64,000 nucleotides of DNA. Origin: Gordonia sp. 'Campus'. GTDB taxonomy: Bacteria; Actinomycetota; Actinomycetes; Mycobacteriales; Mycobacteriaceae. Position 1 is the first letter of the stretch, and every line of letters starts with the position of its first letter. The stretch lies in assembly GCF_022206305.1 (NCBI RefSeq), contig NZ_JAKOIW010000022.1, positions 1 to 64,000 on the forward strand, read 5' to 3'. Position numbers and translations under genes: made by a program. Shown here one piece after another: positions 44,757 through 52,374 of this stretch. The notes under the pieces were generated by a model. The model was not told the DNA's origin. It was given only the letters and a program-made list of their open reading frames with translations, and made no database searches.

Positions 44757-45929
44757 ATGTCCGACAACCTGCTCGACGTGATCGACCCGACCGCGTTCCG
44801 GAATGTGATGGGCCACTATCCCACCGGTGTCGTGATCGTCACCGGCAGAGATGCCGAGGATGCGGTGCTGGCCATGGTCGTCGGAACATTCAGCTCGGTC
44901 TCGATGGACCCGCCGCTCGTCTCGTTCATGCCGATGAAGACCTCGCGGACCTTCGAGAAGATGCGCGAGTGCGAGTCGTTGTGCATCAACATCCTCGGCG
45001 GTGACCAGGAGGACGTCGTCCTCACGGTCGCGCAGCGCTGGGAGGACAAACTCGACGGGATCGACTGGTTTCCCTCACCATCCGGCGACCCCGTGCTGGC
45101 CGAATCGGTGGCATGGATCGACACCCGGATACGCAACGTGGTGGAGGCCGGCGATCACTGGATCGCGCTGTGCGAGGTGCGGGATCTCGCGGTCACCAAC
45201 CCGGTGTCGCCGCTCATCTTCTTCCAGGGCGGGTACGGCAGCTTCGTGTCGACGTCGTTGATGGCGCGGATGGACCACGAGATCCTGCCGACCATCCATG
45301 CCGCGCACACCGCGCGTCCGCAGGTGGAGGCACTGGCGGCGTCACTCCGTGGCGAGGTGTCGGTGCTGACGGCAGTGAGTCGAGACGAGATGGCGGTGGT
45401 GCTCTCGGCGACCGGACCCGGTGTCGACCGCGAAGAAGGACTCGCCTACCGGATCCCGATGGTGCCGCCCATCGGCGACACCTACGTGTTCGATCAGGAC
45501 GAGGACACCCAGACGCGGTGGCTGGCCAAGCTGCGCGATGCCGATGACGACGTACGTGAGATGCACCGTGCGAGGCTGGATTTCGTGCGCAGGCACGGCT
45601 ACCTCGTCTCGTTCCTCCCCGACGACGGGCCGACCGCCTACGCGGAGATGCGGGAGGCCACCCGGTCCTACGAGCGGGGACGGCTCACCCCGTCGCAGGA
45701 ACGTGACATCTGCGCGTCGATCGGGAAGTCGCCCGTGGACTATCGGATTCGGGAGCTGCGGCCCGACGGTACATACGATGTCGGATCGATCGTGCTGCCC
45801 ATCCGCGATCCGCGCGGTGGCTATTCGATGACGCTGCGACTGTCGCAGCTGCCGGCCGGGGCGACGGGCGCCGAGATCGACGAGTGGATCACGCAGGCCC
45901 GTGCCGTGGTCGGGGTCCTCGAACGATGA
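44757..45929 (+). CDS. iacG: Flavin reductase fused to an IclR-type effector-binding domain (IacG-like)
   Basis: 390 residues. The N-terminal 165 or so are a flavin reductase domain (HYPTGVVIVTGRD, GTFSSVSMDPPLVSFMPMKTSRTFEKM, and FFQGGYGSF at its end), which supplies reduced flavin to a monooxygenase such as IacA. Residues about 180-390 look like the ligand-binding half of IclR regulators: LAASLRGEVSVLTAVSRDEMAVV, RLDFVRRHGYLVS, and the final IVLPIRDPRGGYSMTLRLSQLP. No helix-turn-helix precedes this half, so it is not a transcription factor. The likely meaning is a flavin reductase controlled by substrate binding, as C1 of Acinetobacter p-hydroxyphenylacetate hydroxylase is by its MarR-like tail. 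AGGAG precedes the ATG; coupled to the next gene. Confidence 0.82.
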   Translation: MSDNLLDVIDPTAFRNVMGHYPTGVVIVTGRDAEDAVLAMVVGTFSSVSMDPPLVSFMPMKTSRTFEKMRECESLCINILGGDQEDVVLTVAQRWEDKLDGIDWFPSPSGDPVLAESVAWIDTRIRNVVEAGDHWIALCEVRDLAVTNPVSPLIFFQGGYGSFVSTSLMARMDHEILPTIHAAHTARPQVEALAASLRGEVSVLTAVSRDEMAVVLSATGPGVDREEGLAYRIPMVPPIGDTYVFDQDEDTQTRWLAKLRDADDDVREMHRARLDFVRRHGYLVSFLPDDGPTAYAEMREATRSYERGRLTPSQERDICASIGKSPVDYRIRELRPDGTYDVGSIVLPIRDPRGGYSMTLRLSQLPAGATGAEIDEWITQARAVVGVLER

Positions 45930-46480
45930 CCGGCATCGACGACACCATCGCCGCGCTCGTCGCCCGGATCGAGACGCTCGAGGCCGAGGCCGACATCCGC
46001 CGGGTCCAGTCCCGGTACATGTTCCTCTGCGACACACCGTGTCCCGAGCCGGTCGCCGACGACGCGGAGCGTATCGAGCTCATCCTGGACCTGTACACCG
46101 ACGATGCCGTGTGGGAGGGCGTCGGCGACCACTACGACGGTCAGTTCGGGCGAGCGGAGGGCAAGCAGGCGATCCGCGAGCACTTCCAGCGCTTCTGGGG
46201 TGAGAAACGTGACCCGGCTCTCCTGCTCAACGCCCACTACCTGACCTCCGAACAGATCCACGTCGACGGGGACCGGGCGACGGGGCAGTGGATTCACATG
46301 CAACCCTGGCTGTTCTCCGACGGCACCGCGCTGTTGCGCTCCAGCCGGCTGAACAACGCGTTCGGCAAGGACAACGGTCGATGGCGGGTGACCCGGACCC
46401 GGACCGAGAACGTCTTCATCGCGCCGCTGCGCAACAACTTCGCGGAGAGCCTCCCCTCGGCTTCGGTGTTGATGCGCTGA
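45926..46480 (+). CDS. iacI: SnoaL-like protein (IacI-like)
   Basis: 184-aa protein of the NTF2/SnoaL fold. An N-terminal helix (IAALVARIETLEAEADIRRVQSRYMFLCDTP) precedes LILDLYTDDAVWEGVGDHYDGQFGRAEGKQAIREHF, the usual SnoaL-like active-site entrance, and the C-terminal half has GQWIHMQPW and NNAFGKDNGRWRVTRT. iac clusters encode a small protein, IacI, of this type, acting on an early oxindole intermediate. The ATG overlaps the IacG stop by four bases. It is last in the transporter, iacG, iacI unit. Confidence 0.78.
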   Translation: MTGIDDTIAALVARIETLEAEADIRRVQSRYMFLCDTPCPEPVADDAERIELILDLYTDDAVWEGVGDHYDGQFGRAEGKQAIREHFQRFWGEKRDPALLLNAHYLTSEQIHVDGDRATGQWIHMQPWLFSDGTALLRSSRLNNAFGKDNGRWRVTRTRTENVFIAPLRNNFAESLPSASVLMR

Positions 46481-46505
46481 GGTGTCGTCGGCGTCGAGCC
46501 GGATC

Positions 46506-46520
46506 GTCTCAATATGAGAC
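46506..46520. promoter_or_regulatory. Inverted repeat upstream of the alcohol dehydrogenase
   Basis: GTCTCA-ATA-TGAGAC, perfect six-base arms around three bases, lies 103 bases before the dehydrogenase start in the gap after iacI. It suits a dimeric regulator binding at the promoter. I do not recognise the regulator. Confidence 0.5.
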
Positions 46521-46622
46521 ATCACGCGGATTCTGCTGCCCCGGCGGGCGTCGCGGCCGATCGTTGTCTGCAGCAACGGCGAAACGTCGTCGTGGCTGAC
46601 ATCGGCGGATGGAGTTGAGCTC

Positions 46623-47678
46623 ATGAAGGCACTCGTCTATCACGGTCCCGGTCGCAAGGCGTGGGAGGACGTTGCCGACCCGGTCCTGGTCGATCCCACC
46701 GACGCCATCGTCCGGATGGAGACGACGACCATCTGCGGGACCGATCTGCACATCCTCCACGGGGATGTCCCGGCGGTGACCGACGGCCGCGTCCTGGGCC
46801 ACGAAGGGGTCGGGGTGGTGACCGAGGTGGGACCCGGTTGCACCCGGGTCGCGGTGGGTGACCGCGTGATCGTCTCGTGCGTGACCAAGTGCGGCACATG
46901 CGAATTCTGTGTGGCCGGGATGACGTCGCACTGCCAGACCGTCGGTGGCATCGGATGGATCTTCGGGCATCTGATCGACGGAACCCAGGCAGAGTACGTC
47001 CGGGTGCCGTTCGCCGACAACGGCTTGATCCCGTTGCCGGAGGGCGTCAGTGCCGAGCAGGGGACGATGCTGAGCGACATCCTTCCCACCGGATTCGAGA
47101 TCGGCGTCCGCTACGGAGCGGTCAAGGAGGGCGACGTCGTCGCCGTGGTGGGTGTGGGCCCGGTGGGCCTGGCCGCGGTGATGACCGCGGCGGCGCAGGG
47201 CGCGTCGAAGATCATCGCGGTCGACGGAAACAAGTTCCGGCTGGAGCGTTCCCGCGAGTTCGGAGCCACGGACACCATCGATGTCCATGCGGGTGGGGAT
47301 GTGGTCGCGGAACTGAAGAAGCTCGGGCGGGGCGGACTCGGCGTCGATGTCGCGATCGAGGCGGTGGGCATCCCGGCGACGTTCGGGATGGCGCTCGACG
47401 CGGTCCGTCCCGGCGGTCACGTCGCCAATGTGGGTGTGCACGGTGAGAGTGTCACCTTCCCGATCGAGCGCGACTGGATCAACAACCTGACGATCACGAC
47501 CGGCCTGGTGAATGCGACGACGGCGCCCGAACTGCTCGAGCGGATTCAGCACGGGGAGATCGAGCCACAGAAGTTCGTGACGCACCGTTTCACGTTCGAT
47601 GAGTTCGACGCGGCCTACGACACGTTCGCCAACGCGGCCGACGAGCACGCGCTGAAGGTCATCATCTCGCGCGAGTGA
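46623..47678 (+). CDS. Zinc-dependent medium-chain alcohol dehydrogenase
   Basis: 351-aa MDR enzyme. Catalytic zinc ligands are Cys in TTICGTDLHILHGD (about residue 38) and His-Glu in VLGHEGVGVV (about residue 60). The structural zinc region shows three cysteines in the order CVTKCGTCEFC near residues 90-100, plus one more in HCQTVGG. The NAD motif is VGVGPVGLAAVMTA near residue 177. GGAG stands eight bases before the ATG. Separated from iacI by 142 bases with its own inverted repeat, so it may be controlled independently; substrate unknown. It resembles alcohol dehydrogenases of the secondary-alcohol/TDH-like group. Confidence 0.88.
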   Translation: MKALVYHGPGRKAWEDVADPVLVDPTDAIVRMETTTICGTDLHILHGDVPAVTDGRVLGHEGVGVVTEVGPGCTRVAVGDRVIVSCVTKCGTCEFCVAGMTSHCQTVGGIGWIFGHLIDGTQAEYVRVPFADNGLIPLPEGVSAEQGTMLSDILPTGFEIGVRYGAVKEGDVVAVVGVGPVGLAAVMTAAAQGASKIIAVDGNKFRLERSREFGATDTIDVHAGGDVVAELKKLGRGGLGVDVAIEAVGIPATFGMALDAVRPGGHVANVGVHGESVTFPIERDWINNLTITTGLVNATTAPELLERIQHGEIEPQKFVTHRFTFDEFDAAYDTFANAADEHALKVIISRE

Positions 47679-47694
47679 GTTCGCCCGTGAGGAT

Positions 47695-47727
47695 CCCGCC
47701 ACCCGGATCGGCTAGAAGGGTGGTGGG
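47695..47727. terminator. Hairpin between converging adh and HNH genes
   Basis: CCCGCCACCC at 47695-47704 can pair with GGGTGGTGGG at 47718-47727 (one G-T pair) around a 13-base loop. It lies between the two converging genes and overlaps the last codons of the HNH gene. Confidence 0.45.
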
Positions 47728-49343
47728 TTGGCATCGTTCCAGCGGCGCTCGGCGCGTTGCTGTCGGCGAGAGGCGTTGTGTCGCAACCCATCGAGCCTCG
47801 ACCGCGCCGGGTGATCGGCGGGACGGTAGGGGTCGAGGCGGTTGAACAGGTCGCGTCCGTTGTAGGCGTTTCCGACGAACATATGGCCGGTGGGTGTGGT
47901 GAACCAGGCGGTCAGGAACTCGTCGGTGTGGTCCTGCCAGCTGGTGAACGTCTTGATCCGGTGGTGAAAACGGCACAGCGGCTTGAGGTTCTGTGCGGTG
48001 GTCGGCCCACCCTCGGCGGGTTTCGCGTGGTCGAACGGCGTGGTGTGATCGAGGTCGACCTGCCACACGGGCGCATTGCAGCCGGGGAAGACACAGCACA
48101 GTTCGCCGGCACGGACGAGTGCCTGCAGCTTTCTCGATGGCGCATATCGCGAGTCCGCGGGGGAGTGCGATCGCGAGTTGTTCGTCGGGTGGATGTAGGT
48201 ACGTCGGGCCTCGGCGAGCAGCGTCCGCGCGGTATGCGCGTCGACGATGCCGTGCCGGTCGAGGAAGGCGGGGGCGTTGTCGAGACCGATCAGGGTCGAC
48301 AGGTTGACCACGATGTGGAACGTTGCGCGGGGCGCCTCGGGGTTCTGCGTGTCGACGGTGGTGTCGCTGTCTGCAGGCGTCGACTCCGCCGGCTGTTCGG
48401 TGCCCGGCCCGGTCGTTGCGTCGTCGCCCTGTGCGACGGTGTCATCGATTGTGGCAGTGACGCACTCGTCGCACCGACATGCAAGAACGGCCTCGCTGCG
48501 AGCGAGGGCGTTGAGGGCGTCGGCGCGGCGCTGTCCGACGGTGCGCGGATCGCCCGGGTGCACTGCAGCGGCCATCGCGGACAGGCGGGCATCGAATTCG
48601 GCGGCGTCGGCGACGGGTAGGGAGCCGGAGATCCGGGACTGCCCGGGTGTGAAGCGGTCGGGGGTGACGGCCACGTTGCGGTCGGTGTCGACTCGTTCCC
48701 GGCGTCGACGCACCGCGTCGGGCGCCCACCGCGCGACGATTTCGTCGACCATGGCGGTGAAACGGGTGGTGGACATCGGGGCGCGTGCGAAGATCGCCTC
48801 GGCGAGATGCGCGTCCACGGTCTGCATCTCATTTGGATCGACGATCAGATCCGTGCGCTTGAGGGCGATCGTGAACCGGCGCTTGTCGATCCGTCCGCAG
48901 GCGAGGGCGTGCCCGGTGAAGGCGAGTCGGTAGCGCAACGCGTCGCCCGCCATGATGAGCTCGCGAGCTTCGGCCGGCGTCACCGTGAGCGTGGCACCGA
49001 CTTCGGCGATGGCCTGCTCCAGCCCGTTCGGTCCGAACTGCTCATAAGGGTTCTCGCCGGCGGCCACTCGTGCTGCCAGTGCGTCGAATGCCTCGATCGA
49101 ATCCAGCTCGCCACTGTGGGTCTCCGCACGATGCTGCGCGTAGTCCATCTCCCGTTCGTCGTGAATCAGGCTGGCAACAGTCATCATTCGGTGCGCTGTC
49201 GATGCTGCCAGGCCCGCGGTGTGATTGAGGACCTCGATGAGTTCCGACGCCGACAACTCGTCATCAGGACGAAGGAGTGGCTCGACGGAGTGCGGTGTCG
49301 AGTCCACCGAACCCCGGAAATCGGCCCCCGCCCCCTGCGCCAT
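47712..49343 (-). CDS. DUF222/HNH endonuclease of the 13E12 repeat family
   Basis: 543-aa protein. A long helical DUF222 region (about 20-340) is followed by a Thr/Asp/Pro-rich linker and an HNH nuclease domain near residue 440-490: CVFPGCNAPVWQVDLDHTTPFDHAKPAEGG and LKPLCRFHHRIKTF, with the zinc cysteines and catalytic His. This is the family known in M. tuberculosis as REP13E12, several copies of which are DNA-damage inducible. A perfect LexA box lies 14 bases upstream. A TACACT -10-like element ends six bases before the ATG, so the transcript is probably leaderless, fixing the start at 49343. Confidence 0.88.
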   Translation of the reverse strand: MAQGAGADFRGSVDSTPHSVEPLLRPDDELSASELIEVLNHTAGLAASTAHRMMTVASLIHDEREMDYAQHRAETHSGELDSIEAFDALAARVAAGENPYEQFGPNGLEQAIAEVGATLTVTPAEARELIMAGDALRYRLAFTGHALACGRIDKRRFTIALKRTDLIVDPNEMQTVDAHLAEAIFARAPMSTTRFTAMVDEIVARWAPDAVRRRRERVDTDRNVAVTPDRFTPGQSRISGSLPVADAAEFDARLSAMAAAVHPGDPRTVGQRRADALNALARSEAVLACRCDECVTATIDDTVAQGDDATTGPGTEQPAESTPADSDTTVDTQNPEAPRATFHIVVNLSTLIGLDNAPAFLDRHGIVDAHTARTLLAEARRTYIHPTNNSRSHSPADSRYAPSRKLQALVRAGELCCVFPGCNAPVWQVDLDHTTPFDHAKPAEGGPTTAQNLKPLCRFHHRIKTFTSWQDHTDEFLTAWFTTPTGHMFVGNAYNGRDLFNRLDPYRPADHPARSRLDGLRHNASRRQQRAERRWNDANPPPF

Positions 49344-49356
49344 GACATCAGTGTAC

Positions 49357-49372
49357 TCGAACGTATGTTCGA
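49357..49372. promoter_or_regulatory. LexA (SOS) box of the HNH gene
   Basis: TCGAACGTATGTTCGA matches the mycobacterial LexA consensus TCGAAC-N4-GTTCGA exactly. It lies next to the TACACT -10-like element of the HNH gene, so LexA binding should block transcription until DNA damage. Confidence 0.82.
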
Positions 49373-49459
49373 GTCAAGGGGTGGGCCGGTTCTGCCCTGT
49401 GGATCAGCCGACGCAGGTAAGCTCGAGTGTCCGTGCAGGAGAACGAGGAGGTGGTACCC

Positions 49460-49510
49460 GTGAACGAACTGACGATGGTGCCCCTCCCGGGAGTCACGGT
49501 CGGGCGATAG
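49460..49510 (+). CDS. Upstream leader ORF with strong ribosome site (candidate)
   Basis: GTG 49460 opens a 16-codon frame (VNELTMVPLPGVTVGR then TAG) preceded by GAGGAGGT, a near-perfect anti-Shine-Dalgarno match, nine bases upstream. The stop codon TAG sits in the loop of a perfect inverted repeat (CGGGCGAT at 49501-49508, ATCGCCCG at 49511-49518). This arrangement, a strongly translated peptide ending in a hairpin before the alpha/beta hydrolase gene, is typical of leader-peptide regulation, but could also be chance. Confidence 0.4.
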   Translation: MNELTMVPLPGVTVGR

Positions 49511-49558
49511 ATCGCCCGGGGGCGCCGCACGTGTGCAGCACTCCCGAAAGGCATGACC

Positions 49559-50314
49559 ATGCACGTCATTTCAGAACAGATGCTCGACGGCGGCGTGCTC
49601 GAGCACGAGTTCACCCTCGACGACTTCTCCGGCATCCTGTGGACGCCGCCGGAGGCCTCGTCATCCACGCCGGTGCCACTCATCCTCATCGGCCAGCCCG
49701 GCGGGTTCGGCATTCGACGGATGTATCCCCGGCTGCTGGCGCGGGCGCTCGGCGCCGCGGCGCACGGATTCGCCGCGGTCTCGATCGAGTCGCCCGGCGC
49801 GGGCGGCCGCACACCGTTGCCCGGTGCGGATCAGGCCCGGGCGGACCTCCGCAGTGCGATCACCGCGGGCCGTCGGCCGAGCGGGGACGTCATCGACCGG
49901 CTGATACTGCCCCTCGTCGATCAGGCGGTTCCCGAGTGGCAGCTGGCTCTCGACGAGGTCCTCGACCGCCCCGAGATCGGCGAGAAGGTCGGATTCTCGG
50001 GTGGCGTGATCGCGGTCGGCACACGCCTCGCCGCGATCGACTCACGGATCGCCGCAGCCGGGCTCTTCGCGGGCAGTTACGTGCCGCGCTTGACGATGGA
50101 AGAGGCGCGCCGGATCACCATCCCGGTGCATGTTCTTCTCCAGTGGGATGACGAGGGGAACGATCGGGCAATGGCACTCGATCTTTTCGACGCGTTCGCA
50201 TCCACCGAGAAGACGCTCCACGCGAACATGGGTGGCCACACAGGTGTTCCACAGTTCGCGGGAGAGGATGCCGGCCGATTCTTCGCCCGCCATCTCGGCT
50301 CGGACGTCGGCTGA
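49559..50314 (+). CDS. Alpha/beta hydrolase family protein
   Basis: About 251-aa alpha/beta hydrolase. The nucleophile elbow is VGFSGGVIAVG (Ser about residue 144), an oxyanion-type LILIGQPGGFGIRR segment lies near residue 45, and GGHTGVPQF near the C-terminus supplies the likely catalytic His. The type resembles prolyl oligopeptidase/dienelactone-like hydrolases. ATG 49559 is favoured over ATG 49553 because GAAAGG is then seven bases away. A leader ORF with hairpin precedes it. Substrate unknown. Confidence 0.8.
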   Translation: MHVISEQMLDGGVLEHEFTLDDFSGILWTPPEASSSTPVPLILIGQPGGFGIRRMYPRLLARALGAAAHGFAAVSIESPGAGGRTPLPGADQARADLRSAITAGRRPSGDVIDRLILPLVDQAVPEWQLALDEVLDRPEIGEKVGFSGGVIAVGTRLAAIDSRIAAAGLFAGSYVPRLTMEEARRITIPVHVLLQWDDEGNDRAMALDLFDAFASTEKTLHANMGGHTGVPQFAGEDAGRFFARHLGSDVG

Positions 50315-50349
50315 GAGGCCGTTCCTGTCCCGGCCGGTCGGTCTGTGCT

Positions 50350-50365
50350 CTGAGCCGCGGCTCAG
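50350..50365. terminator. Palindrome between converging genes
   Basis: CTGAGCCGCGGCTCAG is a perfect 16-bp palindrome 35 bases after the hydrolase stop and just beyond the DUF3349 stop. It can form a six-bp hairpin and is a candidate bidirectional terminator. Confidence 0.5.
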
Positions 50366-50368
50366 ATC

Positions 50369-50707
50369 TCAGTCCGGCGGGCCCGGACGGAGCGGCTCGT
50401 CGTCGAACGGCCAGCCCGAGGCCTCGAGATGCCGGCGGACGCGGTCGATGTCGTCCTCGTGCGGGAGGTCCTGGGTGATCGCGGTGATCTTCACCGCGGC
50501 ATCGATCTTCGAGATCGGCTCCACGGGCGGTGGTCGGCTGCCCTGCTCGCTGATGAGGTCGGCGGAAACGCTGCGCGCCTCCTCCTCGCTCAACTGCCGC
50601 CGCAACAGTGCGAACAACGGCACGAAATCCTCCTGCGGCACACCGTTGGGGTAACCGGCGCGTAGCCAGTCCACCACCCGTTTCAAGAACTGAAGGCGCT
50701 CGACCAC
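50369..50707 (-). CDS. DUF3349-family protein
   Basis: 112-aa protein with the DUF3349 pattern: LKRVVDWLRAGYPNGVPQEDFVPLFALLRRQLSEEE near the start and VRRHLEASGWPFDD near the end. Function unknown. In M. tuberculosis a DUF3349 gene (Rv0543c) lies beside a small membrane protein gene and pitA, the same order as here, so a link to phosphate transport is possible but untested. Seven bases separate it from the upstream membrane-protein gene. Confidence 0.85.
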   Translation of the reverse strand: MVERLQFLKRVVDWLRAGYPNGVPQEDFVPLFALLRRQLSEEEARSVSADLISEQGSRPPPVEPISKIDAAVKITAITQDLPHEDDIDRVRRHLEASGWPFDDEPLRPGPPD

Positions 50708-50714
50708 TCAGCGC

Positions 50715-50996
50715 CTACTTGTAGCCGAAGGGGAAGATCTTGATGTCGAGGTAGTAGTAGATCGTCTGACGCGTGATCCACAGCAGGGCGGTGACGATCA
50801 CGAGCGCGACGACGGCAAAGATCGCGTAACCGAGCGCGCGCATCGCCGGGTTCCCGGTCGAGATGGTGCCGTCGGCGCCGACTCCGCTCGATCCCTTCGC
50901 GTGGCACCGCAGTCCGACGGCGAACAGTGCGGGCAGCCCGGCGCCGAGGAGTAGGCCCACGAGCAAGACCTTGGTGATCGATTCGACGATGTCCAT
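50715..50996 (-). CDS. Small conserved membrane protein of the pitA locus
   Basis: 93-aa protein with two membrane spans (about residues 8-27 and 53-75) and a C-terminal YYYLDIKIFPFGYK. Matches in size and position the M. tuberculosis Rv0544c gene next to pitA. No known function. The ATG at 50996 (MDIVESITKV) follows AAGGACTTC with normal spacing; longer open frame upstream is the pitA end and not coding. Likely co-transcribed with pitA and the DUF3349 gene. Confidence 0.8.
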   Translation of the reverse strand: MDIVESITKVLLVGLLLGAGLPALFAVGLRCHAKGSSGVGADGTISTGNPAMRALGYAIFAVVALVIVTALLWITRQTIYYYLDIKIFPFGYK

Positions 50997-51033
50997 CGGT
51001 GTGCGAAGTCCTTTCGGGATGCGTCGGGGGTCG

Positions 51034-52284
51034 TCAGGCGACGGGGGCGCTGGGCGACGAGGTGGGCTCGACCCCATCCGCCGGGATGATCGAACCCGTC
51101 GACTCGTCCCACTCGGCGTTGACGTTGGTCGAGTCGATCTTGTTCTGCTGTGCACGCCAGTACATGTAGCCCGACGCGGCGATCAGCACGACGAAGATGG
51201 CGATCGCGCCGGCGACATCGCCCAGCAGATGCGCCAGGTAATAGCAGAGGGCGCCGACCAGGCCGGCCGCCGGCAGGGTGGTGAGCCAGGCGACGGCCAT
51301 CCGGGCGGCCACCGACCAGCGCACCTGGGCGCCCTTCTTGCCGACACCCGAGCCGAGGATCGATCCGGTGGCGACCTGGGTGGTCGACAGCGCCATGCCG
51401 GCAGCGCTCGACGTGAGAATGATTGCCGCGGACGACGCCTCGGCGGCCATGCCCTGGGGTGAGCTGATCTCCACCAGACCCTTGCCCAGCGTCCGGATGA
51501 TGCGCCAGCCGCCGAGGTACGTGCCGATCGCGATGGCCGCGGCGCAGGAGAAGACCACCCAGAACGGCAGGCCGTGGCTCACCGTCGATGCGTCGAGGTG
51601 GCCGGTCACGATCAGTGCCATCGCGATGACGCCCATGGTCTTCTGCGCGTCACCGGTGCCGTGTGCCAGCGAGACCAGCGACGCACTGGCGATCTGGCCG
51701 TACCGGAAACCGGCCTCCTTGCGGCTCTCCTCGATCCGCCGGGTGATCGCGAAGATCATCCAGGTTCCGCACGCGGCCACGATGCACGCGATGACCGGAG
51801 CGAACAGCGCCGGCACGATGATCTTCGAGAACACGCCGTGCCAGTTGATGCCGGAGAGTCCGATCGCGGCGATGCCGGAACCGATGAGCCCGCCGAACAG
51901 GGCGTGCGACGAGGACGACGGCAGCCCGAACAGCCAGGTGAAGAGGTTCCACAGGATGCCGCCGATGAGGCCGGCGAAGATGATCAGCAGCGCGGTCGTC
52001 GGGGTGAGACCGGCGACGATGTCGCCCTTGTCGTCCCCGGATGTCTGCTGGATGTTCAGGACGTCCTTGGTGATGGTGGCGGCAACCTCCACCGAGAGGA
52101 ATGCGCCGACCAGGTTGAGCACGGCCGAGATGCCGACGGCCACCTTCGGTTTGAGGGCCCCGGTGGCGATCGAGGTGGCCATCGCGTTACCGGTGTCGTG
52201 AAACCCGTTGGTGAAGTCGAATCCGAGTGCCGTGATCACCAGCAGCACGAGAATCAGCATCTCTCCGGTCATGGAGATAATCAT
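51034..52284 (-). CDS. pitA: Low-affinity inorganic phosphate transporter PitA
   Basis: 416-aa Pit-family metal-phosphate:proton symporter. The duplicated signature appears as FDFTNGFHDTGNAMATSIATGAL near residue 25 and SLAHGTGDAQKTMGVIAMALIV near residue 205, with about ten spans. The middle holds GLPSSSSHALFGGLIGSGIAAIG. The final 35 residues are polar and extend past the last span. PitA takes up divalent metal phosphate complexes constitutively. It is the first gene of a three-gene unit with the small membrane protein and DUF3349, as in mycobacteria. Confidence 0.95.
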   Translation of the reverse strand: MIISMTGEMLILVLLVITALGFDFTNGFHDTGNAMATSIATGALKPKVAVGISAVLNLVGAFLSVEVAATITKDVLNIQQTSGDDKGDIVAGLTPTTALLIIFAGLIGGILWNLFTWLFGLPSSSSHALFGGLIGSGIAAIGLSGINWHGVFSKIIVPALFAPVIACIVAACGTWMIFAITRRIEESRKEAGFRYGQIASASLVSLAHGTGDAQKTMGVIAMALIVTGHLDASTVSHGLPFWVVFSCAAAIAIGTYLGGWRIIRTLGKGLVEISSPQGMAAEASSAAIILTSSAAGMALSTTQVATGSILGSGVGKKGAQVRWSVAARMAVAWLTTLPAAGLVGALCYYLAHLLGDVAGAIAIFVVLIAASGYMYWRAQQNKIDSTNVNAEWDESTGSIIPADGVEPTSSPSAPVA

Positions 52285-52374
52285 GCGGCCTGACCAGCCG
52301 ATTCACCTAAGCATCGAGTGTCGGGAATGCCCGTTTCATCTTGGTGCTTTGCCGGGGAGGCGCGATCTGTTCAT

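Noticed and set aside
47712..49343. HNH gene considered as a homing endonuclease in a mobile intron
   Set aside because: It is a free-standing full-length DUF222/HNH gene with its own promoter and LexA box; no interrupted gene flanks it.
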